The notes: generated from the letters alone by a model not told the origin. A DNA stretch of 64,000 nt from Martinezella rhizogenes (GCF_027460065.1 NZ_JAPYZZ010000008.1:1-64000); one strand, 5' to 3'; shown: positions 18,799 through 26,659, counted from the stretch's first letter. A program made the numbers and translations.

Positions 18799-19043
18799 GC
18801 GACACGGCCGATATCGTTTATGATTTGAGGGGGCTTAAATGCCCCCTTCCGGTTTTGAGAAGTCGCAAGAAGCTCGCCACCCTCAAGGCCGGCGACATCC
18901 TGACCGTCGAGACGACCGATCCGCTCGCCGTCATCGACATTGCTCATATGTGCAACGAGGACGGGCATCGGTTGGTTGAAACCGTTGTGGTGGACAAGGG
19001 GCATCGGTTTCGGATTGTGAAGGGCGGGCAAGCCGACATTTGA
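18795..19043 (+). CDS. TusA/SirA-like sulfur carrier protein
   Basis: This 82-residue protein has the TusA-family signature DLRGLKCPLPVL with the CPxP cysteine that carries persulfide sulfur, followed by the ferredoxin-like fold segment GDILTVETTDPLAVIDI. Family members pass sulfur for tRNA thiolation, molybdoenzymes or related pathways. The start overlaps the previous stop by 4 bp. Which acceptor it serves cannot be told. Confidence 0.9.
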   Translation: MSDTADIVYDLRGLKCPLPVLRSRKKLATLKAGDILTVETTDPLAVIDIAHMCNEDGHRLVETVVVDKGHRFRIVKGGQADI

Positions 19044-19050
19044 CGGTGTC

Positions 19051-19228
19051 GGGCGGGGGTTACCCCCCTCTGCCCTGCCGGGCATCTCCCCCTCAAGGGG
19101 GGAGATTAGCAAGATTCGCCGTCGTCACTACATTCGCAACGGTTAAGATGGGCGAGACCTAGCCGCAAGTCGATCTCCCCCCTTGAGGGGGAGATGTCCG
19201 GCAGGACAGAGGGGGGTGAACCCCGCCC
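19051..19228. repeat. Large inverted repeat element with 56-bp arms
   Basis: The left arm 19051-19106 and right arm 19173-19228 are near-perfect reverse complements over 56 bp. Each contains CCCCCTCTG(C/T)CCTGCCGG and ATCTCCCCCTCAAGGGGGGA. The loop is 66 bp. The element fills the convergent gap between the TusA gene and the COG0523 gene and could form a cruciform or a two-way terminator. Confidence 0.9.
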
Positions 19229-19255
19229 ACAGCGTCACCAAAGCTGGCGCAAACC

Positions 19256-20392
19256 TCAAAACCGCAACCCCGAAACCGCCAACGGATTATCCGTCATCGC
19301 CTGTCTGTCCGGCCGGTCGATACCCGGTGTGCCAGTGAAGGCAGCAAACAGGTCCTTCACGAAAGCTTCCGGCAAATCCTTGGTGATCAGCACCATGCGC
19401 GTGCGCTGATCCGCCGGGTCTGGCCAGGCCGCAAGGCGTTCGGGCGTGTGGAAAATGCTCTGCACCCCATGCAGCACCAGCGGCCGGCCCGGATTATCCG
19501 ACAGCTTGACGATGGCCTTCATGCGCAAGAGCTTTTCGCCATGGGCCGAGCGCAGCAGATCCACGAACATATCGATCGCCATCGGCTCGATCGGCTTGTC
19601 ATGAATGATCGAGAAGGAGCGGATCGAGGCGTCATGCCGGTTCACATCATGATGATGATCGTGGCCGCCATGATGGTGGTGATGGCCGTGCGCGTGATCA
19701 TCCTCGTGGTCATGGTCATGACCGGACTCTTCGCCCAGCCAGCGGCCGACATCGGCATTTTTGCTGGAGACATCATAAAGGCCATTATCGAGAAGCCCGG
19801 CGGCACTCCAGTTGGTTTTGTCGCCATCCTCGATTATCGCACGCGGGTTCAGCGCCTCAAGGCGCACCGTCAGTGCGGCAATCGTGGCAGCATCGGCAAG
19901 TGCCCGTTTGGTCATCACCAGCCTGTCGGCCACCGCCGCCTGCTTCACCGCCTCCTCGTGATTGTCGAGCGTGGACAGGCCGTTCACGGCATCCACCACC
20001 GTGATCATGCCGTTAAGCACGAAATTCTGCGCGATGACAGGATTGCCCATGACCGACTGCATGACGGGGGCGGGATCGGCAAGACCGGTCGTCTCGATCA
20101 CCACCCGTTTGACCGGCTTCAGCTTGCCCGTCTGGATACCATCCATCAGTTCCGCCAGCGTATCCACCAGCTCACCGCGCACGGTGCAGCAGAGGCAACC
20201 CTCGGCAAGCTCGATGATGCCTTCGCCGGCGCTTTCGACCAGCATATGATCAATGCTGACATCGCCGAATTCATTGATGATGATCGCGGCATCGCTCATC
20301 TCAGGGTCTTTGAGAAGACGGTTGAGCAGCGTCGATTTTCCGGCGCCGAGAAAACCGGTGATGATGGAAACCGGGATGCGATCGCGAGACAT
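19256..20392 (-). CDS. COG0523 (CobW/ZigA-type) metal-chaperone GTPase
   Basis: The 378-residue protein is a G3E-family GTPase. It has Walker A (ITGFLGAGKSTLLNRLL), the metal-binding GCLCCTVRGEL (CxCC), ETTGLADPAP and a nucleotide-base TKRALAD, then a CobW C-terminal domain. A His/Asp-rich loop at about residues 230-258 contains HDHDHEDDHAHGHHHHHGG, which suggests zinc or cobalt handling. It is not near cobN or cobS, and a Zur-box-like palindrome lies 111 bp upstream, so a zinc chaperone is more likely than a cobalamin gene. ATG 20392 (MSRDRIPVSII) is preferred to ATG 20425. Confidence 0.88.
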   Translation of the reverse strand: MSRDRIPVSIITGFLGAGKSTLLNRLLKDPEMSDAAIIINEFGDVSIDHMLVESAGEGIIELAEGCLCCTVRGELVDTLAELMDGIQTGKLKPVKRVVIETTGLADPAPVMQSVMGNPVIAQNFVLNGMITVVDAVNGLSTLDNHEEAVKQAAVADRLVMTKRALADAATIAALTVRLEALNPRAIIEDGDKTNWSAAGLLDNGLYDVSSKNADVGRWLGEESGHDHDHEDDHAHGHHHHHGGHDHHHDVNRHDASIRSFSIIHDKPIEPMAIDMFVDLLRSAHGEKLLRMKAIVKLSDNPGRPLVLHGVQSIFHTPERLAAWPDPADQRTRMVLITKDLPEAFVKDLFAAFTGTPGIDRPDRQAMTDNPLAVSGLRF

Positions 20393-20502
20393 GTCTTGCC
20401 CTGATGGTGATGGCCGCCCCGGCATGTCACAACGTTAGACAAGACCCGGAGCCGCACGGAACGAAAAGAAATCGCCCGGGGCTGGAAGCCACGAGCGACA
20501 TC

Positions 20503-20515
20503 GTAATATCATAAC
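20503..20515 (-). promoter_or_regulatory. Candidate Zur box upstream of the COG0523 gene
   Basis: GTAATATCATAAC is an imperfect inverted repeat of the form GT(A/T)AT-N3-AT(A/T)AC, similar to known alphaproteobacterial Zur sites. It is 111 bp upstream of the GTPase start, in an otherwise empty gap. Found by eye. Confidence 0.4.
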
Positions 20516-20594
20516 ATGATCAGGCTGCGAATACATAAACCGCATCGCGGCACCGGCCTTGAGGCCCGTTTCCGCTGATCAGAATGTCGATCGA

Positions 20595-21764
20595 TCAGAA
20601 TGTCGGGCGCGGGATCGGGATTGGCACATTGGCCAGCTGGCCCTTGGCGGCCGCACCCTTCGGCGTGTTGACCGCCACCGTCTCGCTGCCGGGAATGAGG
20701 CCGGCGTAGGAATATTCCGGCGGGCGGGTCATTTCCGTGACATAGGGCGAATGAATGACCATGCGGCCGGTTTCGTCGCGGCTTTCGCTGCGCACCTTGG
20801 CGGCCTTCGGATTGCAGATATCAGCGCTGACGTCATTGACTTCGCCGGTATCGCCATAGGGCGCCAGCGAGGCAAGCGAAACGCCCTGCCCGGAAGGTGC
20901 AGTCAATCCCATCTGCAACAGATCGGCCGACTGGTCGGTTCGTCCGGCAAGACTATCCGCGCCCAGCACGACGGTGATGACCGAACGGCCATTGCGCACG
21001 GCGGACGACACCTGGTTGAAACCGGAAGCGCAGATGAAGCCCGTCTTCATGCCATCCGCGCCATCAAAGCGGCCGACGAGCATATTGAAGTTGGCATAGT
21101 TCTTCTTGCCGGTGGTGACACCTTCCAGCGAGAAATAATGGGCATATTCCGGGAATTCCCGCTTGATGATCAATGCCAGAAGCGCAAGGTCACGCGCCGT
21201 CGTATATTGACCCTTGCCGGGCAGGCCGTTGGCATTGATGTAGTGGGTGGAGCTCATGCCCAGCCGCTGCGCCTGCGCATTCATCTGCGCCACGAAATTG
21301 TCGCTGGTGCCGCCGATTGTTTCGGCGATGGCCACGGCAATGTCATTGGCGGATTTGATTAGCAGCAGCTTCAGCGCGCTGTCCATCGTCAGCTTCTGGC
21401 CGGGCTTGAAATACATTTTCGAGGCCGGCTGGTCGGCGGCCTTCTTGCTCATCACCACTTCCGTCTGCGGGCTGATCTTGCCGGCCTTCAGCTGCGAAAA
21501 GGCGATATAGGCGGTCATCAGCTTGGTCAGCGAAGCGGGATACCATTTGCGGAAGGCTTCCTGGTGGGAAATCACCTTGCCGGTTTTGACATCCACCACC
21601 ATTTTCGGATTGGCATTGGCCACGGGCGCCGCGGCAACGACGCCTGCGGTGATAATGGCAATGGCTGCGGAAAGCCGGCGTGCGGCGTTGGGCGATTTCA
21701 CTGTGTTTGGCAAGGCTAGTCCTCGAATTCCCGTCTTCAGTCGGGGAATGGCAATATTCACCAT
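20595..21764 (-). CDS. D-alanyl-D-alanine carboxypeptidase (PBP5/6 type, family S11)
   Basis: This 389-residue periplasmic enzyme trims the terminal D-Ala of peptidoglycan stem peptides. A signal-anchor-like segment (LSAAIAIITAGVVAAAPVANA) is followed by the penicillin-binding motifs: SxxK in YPASLTKLMTAY, SxN in IKSANDIAVA and KTG in ADGMKTGFICASG. The C-terminal part after about residue 290 is shorter and less typical than in PBP5. ATG 21764 has AGGA 6 bp upstream; ATG 21791 is in frame but lacks such a site. It is divergent from the M20 amidohydrolase. Confidence 0.92.
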   Translation of the reverse strand: MVNIAIPRLKTGIRGLALPNTVKSPNAARRLSAAIAIITAGVVAAAPVANANPKMVVDVKTGKVISHQEAFRKWYPASLTKLMTAYIAFSQLKAGKISPQTEVVMSKKAADQPASKMYFKPGQKLTMDSALKLLLIKSANDIAVAIAETIGGTSDNFVAQMNAQAQRLGMSSTHYINANGLPGKGQYTTARDLALLALIIKREFPEYAHYFSLEGVTTGKKNYANFNMLVGRFDGADGMKTGFICASGFNQVSSAVRNGRSVITVVLGADSLAGRTDQSADLLQMGLTAPSGQGVSLASLAPYGDTGEVNDVSADICNPKAAKVRSESRDETGRMVIHSPYVTEMTRPPEYSYAGLIPGSETVAVNTPKGAAAKGQLANVPIPIPRPTF

Positions 21765-21789
21765 ATATGTCCTAGCAATGGCAAAGTAC

Positions 21790-21804
21790 ATTGATTACGT
21801 CAAT
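21790..21804. promoter_or_regulatory. Palindrome in a divergent control region
   Basis: ATTGA-TTACG-TCAAT is a perfect 5-5-5 inverted repeat between the carboxypeptidase and amidohydrolase starts. It could be an operator; no regulator is suggested by the sequence. Confidence 0.3.
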
Positions 21805-21876
21805 TATGCGGCGCACTATCCACCACGGAGGATGGCTTTTACCACATGCCGCGCCGATGAACCCAGGAATGAGCGA

Positions 21877-23040
21877 ATGCCGATTTTGAACAGAGCCGCC
21901 GAACTTCAGCAGGAAGTCAGCGAATGGCGGCGTCACCTGCACGAAAATCCCGAGATTCTCTATGACGTCGACAACACCGCGGCCTTCGTTGCGGACAAGC
22001 TGAAATCTTTTGGCGTTGACGAAATCGTGACCGGCCTTGGCCGCACCGGCGTCGTCGGCATCATCAGGGGCAATCTTGCCGGTGAACGCACCATCGGCTT
22101 TCGCGCGGATATGGACGCCTTGCCCATTCTCGAGGAAACCGGCAAGCCCTGGGCATCGAAAACAGCCGGTGCAATGCATGCCTGCGGCCATGATGGCCAC
22201 ACCGCCATGCTGCTCGGCGCGGCCAGATATCTCACCGAGACCCGCAATTTCGCCGGCTCGATCGCCGTGATCTTCCAGCCCGCCGAGGAAGGTGGCGCTG
22301 GCGCGCTTGCGATGGTCGAGGATGGCCTGATGGAACGTTTCGACATCGACGAAGTCTACGGCATGCACAATATGCCGGGCATTCCGCTCGGCGCCTTCGC
22401 CATCCGCAAGGGCGGCATCATGGCGGCGCCTGACAAATTCTCCATCACGGTCAAGGGCCGTGGCGGCCATGCGGCACAGCCGCACCGCACCGTCGATCCG
22501 ATCACCATCGGCGCGCAGATCGTCGGCAACCTGCAGATGATCGCCTCGCGCAATGCCGATCCGATCCGTTCGGTGGTGGTCTCCGTCACCCGCTTCCACG
22601 CCGGCTCCAGCCACAACATCATCCCCAACGAGGCGCTGATTGCCGGCACGGTGCGCAGTCTGGATGAAACGGTGCGTGATCTCGCGCAGGAGCGCATCAA
22701 GCAGATGGCGGAAGGCATAGCACTTGCCAATGGCGCAGAAGCCGAGGTCGTTTATGAGCGCTATTGCCCTGTCACCTTCAACCATTCGGCCGAGACCGAC
22801 CACGCCATCCGCGTCGCCCGCGATGTGGCGGGTGAACCGAATGTCGATCCCGATGTCGATCCCTCCATGGCAGGCGAGGACTTCTCCTTCATGCTGAAGG
22901 AAAGGCCGGGCTGCTTCATCTTCATCGGCAATGGCGATTCGGCAGGGCTCCACAACCCCAGCTACGACTTCAACGACGAGGCCATCGCCTACGGCATTTC
23001 CTACTGGGTGAAGCTGGCCGAACAGCGCCTGGCGAACTGA
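21877..23040 (+). CDS. M20-family amidohydrolase (hippurate/N-acyl-amino-acid type)
   Basis: The 387-residue metallopeptidase-like enzyme shows the M20D layout: RRHLHENPEILYDV at the N terminus, GFRADMDALPI, the metal-binding MHACGHDGHTAMLLGAA, the Glu pair in FQPAEEGGAGA, the dimerization-domain GRGGHAAQPHRTVDP, and a C-terminal SMAGEDFSFM with metal-binding potential. Relatives hydrolyse hippurate or other N-acyl amino acids. ATG 21877 has AGGAA 9 bp upstream. It is divergent from the carboxypeptidase gene and is the last housekeeping gene before the tRNA. Confidence 0.92.
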   Translation: MPILNRAAELQQEVSEWRRHLHENPEILYDVDNTAAFVADKLKSFGVDEIVTGLGRTGVVGIIRGNLAGERTIGFRADMDALPILEETGKPWASKTAGAMHACGHDGHTAMLLGAARYLTETRNFAGSIAVIFQPAEEGGAGALAMVEDGLMERFDIDEVYGMHNMPGIPLGAFAIRKGGIMAAPDKFSITVKGRGGHAAQPHRTVDPITIGAQIVGNLQMIASRNADPIRSVVVSVTRFHAGSSHNIIPNEALIAGTVRSLDETVRDLAQERIKQMAEGIALANGAEAEVVYERYCPVTFNHSAETDHAIRVARDVAGEPNVDPDVDPSMAGEDFSFMLKERPGCFIFIGNGDSAGLHNPSYDFNDEAIAYGISYWVKLAEQRLAN

Positions 23041-23096
23041 CCGCCTGATAACGTGCAGAAAGCCGAGGAAGAGATCGACCGCGACGAAGAACGCGG

Positions 23097-23125
23097 TTGA
23101 TCCGCAGGCATCGTCAGGTTAAAGA
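23097..23125 (+). promoter_or_regulatory. Possible promoter of tRNA-Arg
   Basis: TTGATC at 23097-23102 and TAAAGA at 23120-23125 are 17 bp apart and end 10 bp before the mature tRNA 5' end. The hexamers are close to the sigma-70 consensus. Confidence 0.4.
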
Positions 23126-23135
23126 GCAATTCAGT

Positions 23136-23449
23136 GTCCACGTAGCTCAGCAGGATAGAGCACAGGATTCCTAAGGTGAATTGGGGGTTGCGCCCGGAAA
23201 CGACGCAATCGATCTGCTCAAAGTCGGGGAAAGCTTCGCTGGTCTTCCAGCATGCCAATCCCGAGCCAAGCTCCGGAGAAATCCGGTGAAGGTGTAGAGA
23301 CTGGATGGGCAGCACCTAAAGGCCGCAAGGTCCATGGTGAAGGGACAGTCCAGACCACGAACGTTCTGCCCGCCAGCGGCGGAACGGCGGCGAAAGCCGA
23401 AGCGGTATGAATCCTGGGGTCGGAGGTTCGAATCCTCTCGTGGACACCA
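23136..23449 (+). tRNA. tRNA-Arg(CCU) interrupted by a group I intron
   Basis: The exons are 23136-23172 and 23410-23449. Joined, they form a cloverleaf: acceptor stem GTCCACG/CGTGGAC, D arm GCTC/GAGC, anticodon stem CAGGA/TCCTG with loop TTCCTAA and anticodon CCT, and T arm GGAGG-TTCGAAT-CCTCT. The discriminator is A and CCA is encoded. The split lies after the last anticodon base. A group I intron at this place in tRNA-Arg(CCU) is established for Agrobacterium. The gene stands at the border between housekeeping chromosome and the accessory region. Confidence 0.95.
23173..23409 (+). ncRNA. Self-splicing group I intron in the tRNA anticodon loop
   Basis: The 237-nt insertion follows a U and ends in G, as group I splicing requires. 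It is GC-rich and stem-dense, with the P7-type pair GACTGG (after GTAGA) and CAGTCC (after GGGA), and GCACCTAAAGG between. The compact size and lack of an open reading frame fit the small IC3-like tRNA introns of bacteria. No homing endonuclease is present. Confidence 0.9.
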
Positions 23450-23469
23450 TTTTCCTGAGAACATTTTCA

Positions 23470-24093
23470 TTAAGTAGTGGCTCCCTTGAGGCTATCGCGA
23501 TGCCCCACAGCTAGGTTCTCCACTGTCGCGAGGAGAATGGTCGCTATCGCGTCCTCGGTCACTTCGATGCCCGCACCCTGCTCGATGGCCAATGCAGCAC
23601 GGTCAAAGGCTGCCGAAAGAAGATCGGCTACAGCAAAAACCTTCGCCGGTTCAGCCGCGGGCGCCGCCTCGGTTAGCCCGGCAACCAACGTACGACCACC
23701 GTTGAGCAGGTCGATTTCACGCATTTGCGCGGGTCCGAGAACAGCGGGGGCATCGACAAGGAGCAGTTGGCAGCGGCCGGATAGTCGCATGGCTTGCATA
23801 TATCCCCTCGCGCCCGCGATCAGCCTGTCGAGCGCAGTGCCTGTAGACGGCGAGGAAGCATCCACCGCCTCCGCAACGGCCTCAGCTTCAGCCTCGATCA
23901 CCGCCCGAAATAGGGCCTGCTTGTCTTCGAACTGATGATAAAGCGCCCCACGCGAGACGCCGGCTTCAGCCGCGACTTGCGGCGTCGAGGTCGCCGCATA
24001 TCCCTGCGCGACCAAAAGACGTCGTGCGGCTCCGATTAACGACGATCGCGTTTCATCGCTCCTTTGACGATTTGTTCGACGATTTTGTTGCAT
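23470..24093 (-). CDS. TetR-family transcriptional regulator
   Basis: This 207-residue protein has the TetR helix-turn-helix at residues 15-60: SLIGAARRLLVAQGYAATST, then PQVAAEAGVSRGALYHQFED and KQALFRAVIEAE. The C-terminal ligand domain is Ala-rich and not assignable to an effector. It is divergent from a VOC-family gene, and two near-identical 13-bp boxes in the 62-bp gap are probable operators, so it likely represses both genes. It is the first gene after the tRNA-Arg. Confidence 0.93.
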   Translation of the reverse strand: MQQNRRTNRQRSDETRSSLIGAARRLLVAQGYAATSTPQVAAEAGVSRGALYHQFEDKQALFRAVIEAEAEAVAEAVDASSPSTGTALDRLIAGARGYMQAMRLSGRCQLLLVDAPAVLGPAQMREIDLLNGGRTLVAGLTEAAPAAEPAKVFAVADLLSAAFDRAALAIEQGAGIEVTEDAIATILLATVENLAVGHRDSLKGATT

Positions 24094-24097
24094 TCAG

Positions 24098-24136
24098 ACA
24101 GCCTGTATGTTTATAACAATCATACAGATTGTATGT
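24098..24136. promoter_or_regulatory. Tandem operator boxes between TetR and VOC genes
   Basis: ACAGCCTGTATGT at 24098-24110 and ACAGATTGTATGT at 24124-24136 match at 11 of 13 positions and lie 26 bp apart. The second overlaps the palindrome CATAC-AGATT-GTATG (24121-24135). The arrangement fits binding by the adjacent TetR protein. Confidence 0.6.
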
Positions 24137-24155
24137 TATTGGATGGAGAATTCAA

Positions 24156-24569
24156 ATGAAAATCACCAGCTACTATCCGGTTATCATGACGGAGAATGTG
24201 GGACAGACCGCCAAATTTTGGCGCGAACGATTTGGGTTTCAAACCGTATTCGAAAGCGACTGGTACGTGCATCTTCAGCATACAGCCGGGGCCGATGTGA
24301 ATATCGCTATCCTTCAGAGGGACCATGAAACGATACCGTCCCCCGCTCGGGGTAAAAGTGTCGCCGGCCTGCTGATCAATTTTGAGGTCGACGACCCTGA
24401 TACGCTCTATGCGCAGATGCGATCGGGGGGACTGCCTATTCTTCTCGAGCTACGGGATGAGCCATTTGGACAAAGGCATTTCATAACTTCAGATCCAAAC
24501 GGAATCCTTATCGATGTTATTAAGCCCATTCCTCCAACCGCAGAATTTGCCGACCAGTATGTGGGATAG
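24156..24569 (+). CDS. VOC-superfamily (glyoxalase/bleomycin-resistance fold) protein
   Basis: The 137-residue protein is a single VOC domain: it opens [15 protein letters not shown], then [20 protein letters not shown], and ends with [19 protein letters not shown], the paired beta-alpha-beta-beta-beta units of this fold. Members act as metal-dependent isomerases, dioxygenases or drug-binding resistance proteins. ATG 24156 with GGAG upstream fits better than an upstream TTG. TetR control suggests response to a small molecule, possibly self-protection, but no substrate can be named. Confidence 0.85.
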   Translation: MKITSYYPVIMTENVGQTAKFWRERFGFQTVFESDWYVHLQHTAGADVNIAILQRDHETIPSPARGKSVAGLLINFEVDDPDTLYAQMRSGGLPILLELRDEPFGQRHFITSDPNGILIDVIKPIPPTAEFADQYVG

Positions 24570-25023
24570 GTTTCGATTGCCCCAATATGGTTGGACATGA
24601 TCTTTCCTAAGCACATAGATGCTTACGGCCATGGCCCCGATTTCTGTCTACGTCACTGCCACGCCTCGATCGGGGGCCTGGCGATCTGCCCACCGTTTAT
24701 GGACAATCTGGCTTAATATGACATCGCCCCCCGCAAGAGCACCCATCCGCCCAGGTATTGTAGTCGACATGCAGGTCGACATCGGCTCCGACATTTTGCG
24801 AAGTCAGGATGTCGGGCTGACCTTGCCTATTGCCGTTGCTTCCCTCACCGGTCCAGGTATCAATCGTTTCGCCATAGAGACGCTGACGGAGAATACCAAC
24901 TTCCCCACGCCGCTGTCCGTCGCAATATTTTTATATGACAAAGTCCCAAAGGACAGATGCTGCTCGTCTAAACTACGAGAGGGAATTTGCACGTTCCGTT
25001 TCTCGGTGTGAGGAGAACATCTG
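24570..25023. other. 454-bp gap without a recognisable gene
   Basis: I see no convincing gene here. A frame of about 130 codons (24619-25011) has no family resemblance and no good ribosome binding site. CTCGT-N7-ACGAG at 24963-24979 is a weak palindrome 44 bp upstream of the next start and could be an operator of the Rrf2-type regulator that follows. Confidence 0.6.
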
Positions 25024-25482
25024 ATGTATCTGACCAGAGAATCTGAGATCGCAATCGGTATTCTGACCAACTTTGTCCATGAGGCGGAGGAAGCCCATAC
25101 GACGGGGAAGCTCGCTCATCGGCTTGGGGTCACAAAAGATCATGCCGCGAGGGTGGTTGCCATTCTCGTCAGAAACGGTCTGCTGCAGAGCAGGCGGGGG
25201 CGGACCGGCGGGGTCGTTCTCAACGTCGACCCGGAAAGTCTTTCCGTGGGCATGATCCTGCGGGCAACGCAGCCGGTTCTCGTGCGGCGCCCGCGCACAC
25301 GCAATGCCAACCCTTCCGGCACCACAGGCATTTTCCACATGCTGGCGGAAGCAACCTCCGACTATTTCATCGAACTTGCGGACGCCTGCAAGATTGCCGA
25401 TGTCGTTCCGACAAAGATCGGCAATTCACAGTGTCGTAGCCGGCGATTGGTGCCACCAGTACCAATCCCCGGCAGAGACTAA
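25024..25482 (+). CDS. Rrf2-family transcriptional regulator, copy A
   Basis: The 152-residue protein has the Rrf2 winged-helix: MYLTRESEIAIGILTNFVHE, KLAHRLGVTKDHAARVVAIL and the wing NGLLQSRRGRTGGVVL. The typical CxnCxnC cluster-binding triad of IscR, NsrR or RirA is absent; only two Cys (in DACK and SQCR) are present near the C terminus, so an Fe-S cluster is doubtful. It is paralogous to the protein at 26024-26545. GAGGAG lies 8 bp before the start. A panD-like gene follows 54 bp later on the same strand. Confidence 0.85.
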   Translation: MYLTRESEIAIGILTNFVHEAEEAHTTGKLAHRLGVTKDHAARVVAILVRNGLLQSRRGRTGGVVLNVDPESLSVGMILRATQPVLVRRPRTRNANPSGTTGIFHMLAEATSDYFIELADACKIADVVPTKIGNSQCRSRRLVPPVPIPGRD

Positions 25483-25536
25483 GGCTGTCAGCCGGTCGAA
25501 TGCGACAATTTGAAATCATGTTGAGGAGAGTCGCAT

Positions 25537-26004
25537 TTGATACGCATCGTCAGAGCCAAGCTGCACGGCATCACCGTAACGGGAGCCGATCTCGATTATC
25601 ACGGATCCATCACGCTCGATCCCGAGCATTGTGACCTCGCCGGGATCAGACCTCTGGAATTCGTCGATATCTGGAACAAGCAGAGCGGCGCCAGAATTTC
25701 GACCTATGTGATTTTCGGCGAAGCCGGATCGAAATGCTGCATCCTGAACGGCGCTGCGGCGCGCACCTGCCAGCGTGGCGATCAGGTCATCATATGCTCA
25801 TCGTCTTACGTTGAGGAGACGGCGCTTTATGACACCGCGCCGATGGTGCTGACGTTCACGCCGAAAAACGATGTGAAAGACGTTCTGCGTTATCGCGTCA
25901 AGGAAACGGCGCGGCGCCCCTTCGACTTCTTCATCGAGACCCTGCCGCACGCAGAAAACTCCGATATGGAAGACGATAGCGTTGTGGATCGCGCCATCGC
26001 CTGA
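25537..26004 (+). CDS. panD: Aspartate 1-decarboxylase (PanD-like)
   Basis: PanD is a pyruvoyl enzyme that makes beta-alanine from aspartate. The 155-residue protein keeps the key residues: Lys8, Tyr21, the self-cleavage pair Gly23-Ser24 in DYHGSITLD, Arg53, Thr56 and Tyr57 in ARISTYVIF, and [12 protein letters not shown] of the C-terminal barrel. It is somewhat longer than most PanD proteins (about 120-140). It lies between two Rrf2 genes and next to the biosynthetic cluster, so it may feed beta-alanine to pantetheine or to the product. No beta-alanine-type adenylation code is seen in this window. Confidence 0.88.
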   Translation: MIRIVRAKLHGITVTGADLDYHGSITLDPEHCDLAGIRPLEFVDIWNKQSGARISTYVIFGEAGSKCCILNGAAARTCQRGDQVIICSSSYVEETALYDTAPMVLTFTPKNDVKDVLRYRVKETARRPFDFFIETLPHAENSDMEDDSVVDRAIA

Positions 26005-26023
26005 AAAACCCGTCGGCTTTCTG

Positions 26024-26545
26024 CTAGCTACGGGTGTTAGACCGCCAGGCGACCAGAGGTTCCGGCCGGACATCGCCCGTCAGGGAGACCGTGGCCTGTT
26101 GGCTTGAAGCCAGCAGGCCACAATCAAGACAGCTGACCCGCAGGTTGCTTTCAGGAGCGATCAGATCGGCAACCGTGAAGCGATCGAGAAGACGGGCAAA
26201 AAAAGACGAGGTCGTCGAGACGATACGGCCAAGGAATGCTTCGGTTTCCGATTGAGGCGATGAAAGGGCGTCTGCGCCCTCCCCAAGCAATTCGGGCTGT
26301 ACCAGCCGCAACACCTCGGTCAGTTTCACTGATCGCGGCTCCCTTGCCAGTTTCAGGCCGCCGCCTGGGCCCCGCTCGCTCTGCAGCAGACCGTTTCGCG
26401 CGAGCAACGCGACAACCTGATAGGTATGGTCTTTCGTCGCACCGATTTCCTGCGCGACCTTTTGAACCGATACGATTTCGCTCTCCCGCCGCGCGCATAC
26501 CGCAAGGATGCCAAAGGCGATTTCAGTCTGCCGTTTCAGATGCAT
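26024..26545 (-). CDS. Rrf2-family transcriptional regulator, copy B
   Basis: This 173-residue protein is a second Rrf2 regulator: MHLKRQTEIAFGILAVCARR, then VAQEIGATKDHTYQVVALLA and NGLLQSERGPGGGLKLARE. It resembles copy A along the DNA-binding domain and continues with a longer C-terminal half containing SCLDCGLLASS. The Cys spacing differs from RirA and IscR. It is convergent with panD. It lies 115 bp from the end of the leftward operon that ends with the MATE gene, on the same strand, and may regulate that operon. Confidence 0.85.
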   Translation of the reverse strand: MHLKRQTEIAFGILAVCARRESEIVSVQKVAQEIGATKDHTYQVVALLARNGLLQSERGPGGGLKLAREPRSVKLTEVLRLVQPELLGEGADALSSPQSETEAFLGRIVSTTSSFFARLLDRFTVADLIAPESNLRVSCLDCGLLASSQQATVSLTGDVRPEPLVAWRSNTRS

Positions 26546-26630
26546 TGCTTGTGAACGTCCTCATGGCGAGTGCAGGGATCGCCGACCCGTTGCTCAGACT
26601 ATCGTGTTACATCGCGTCATTCAATTGTTG

Positions 26631-26650
26631 CATGCCGGCGATCCGGCATG
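26631..26650 (-). terminator. Hairpin after the MATE exporter gene
   Basis: CATGCCGG-CGAT-CCGGCATG is a perfect 8-bp stem 10 bp beyond the exporter stop. It lacks a T tract in the leftward direction. Confidence 0.45.
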
Positions 26651-26659
26651 ATGGATGTA

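Noticed and set aside
24619-25011. A 130-codon frame between the VOC gene and the Rrf2 regulator
   Set aside because: No family resemblance, no ribosome binding site and an unlikely amino acid composition. Kept only as a gap entry.
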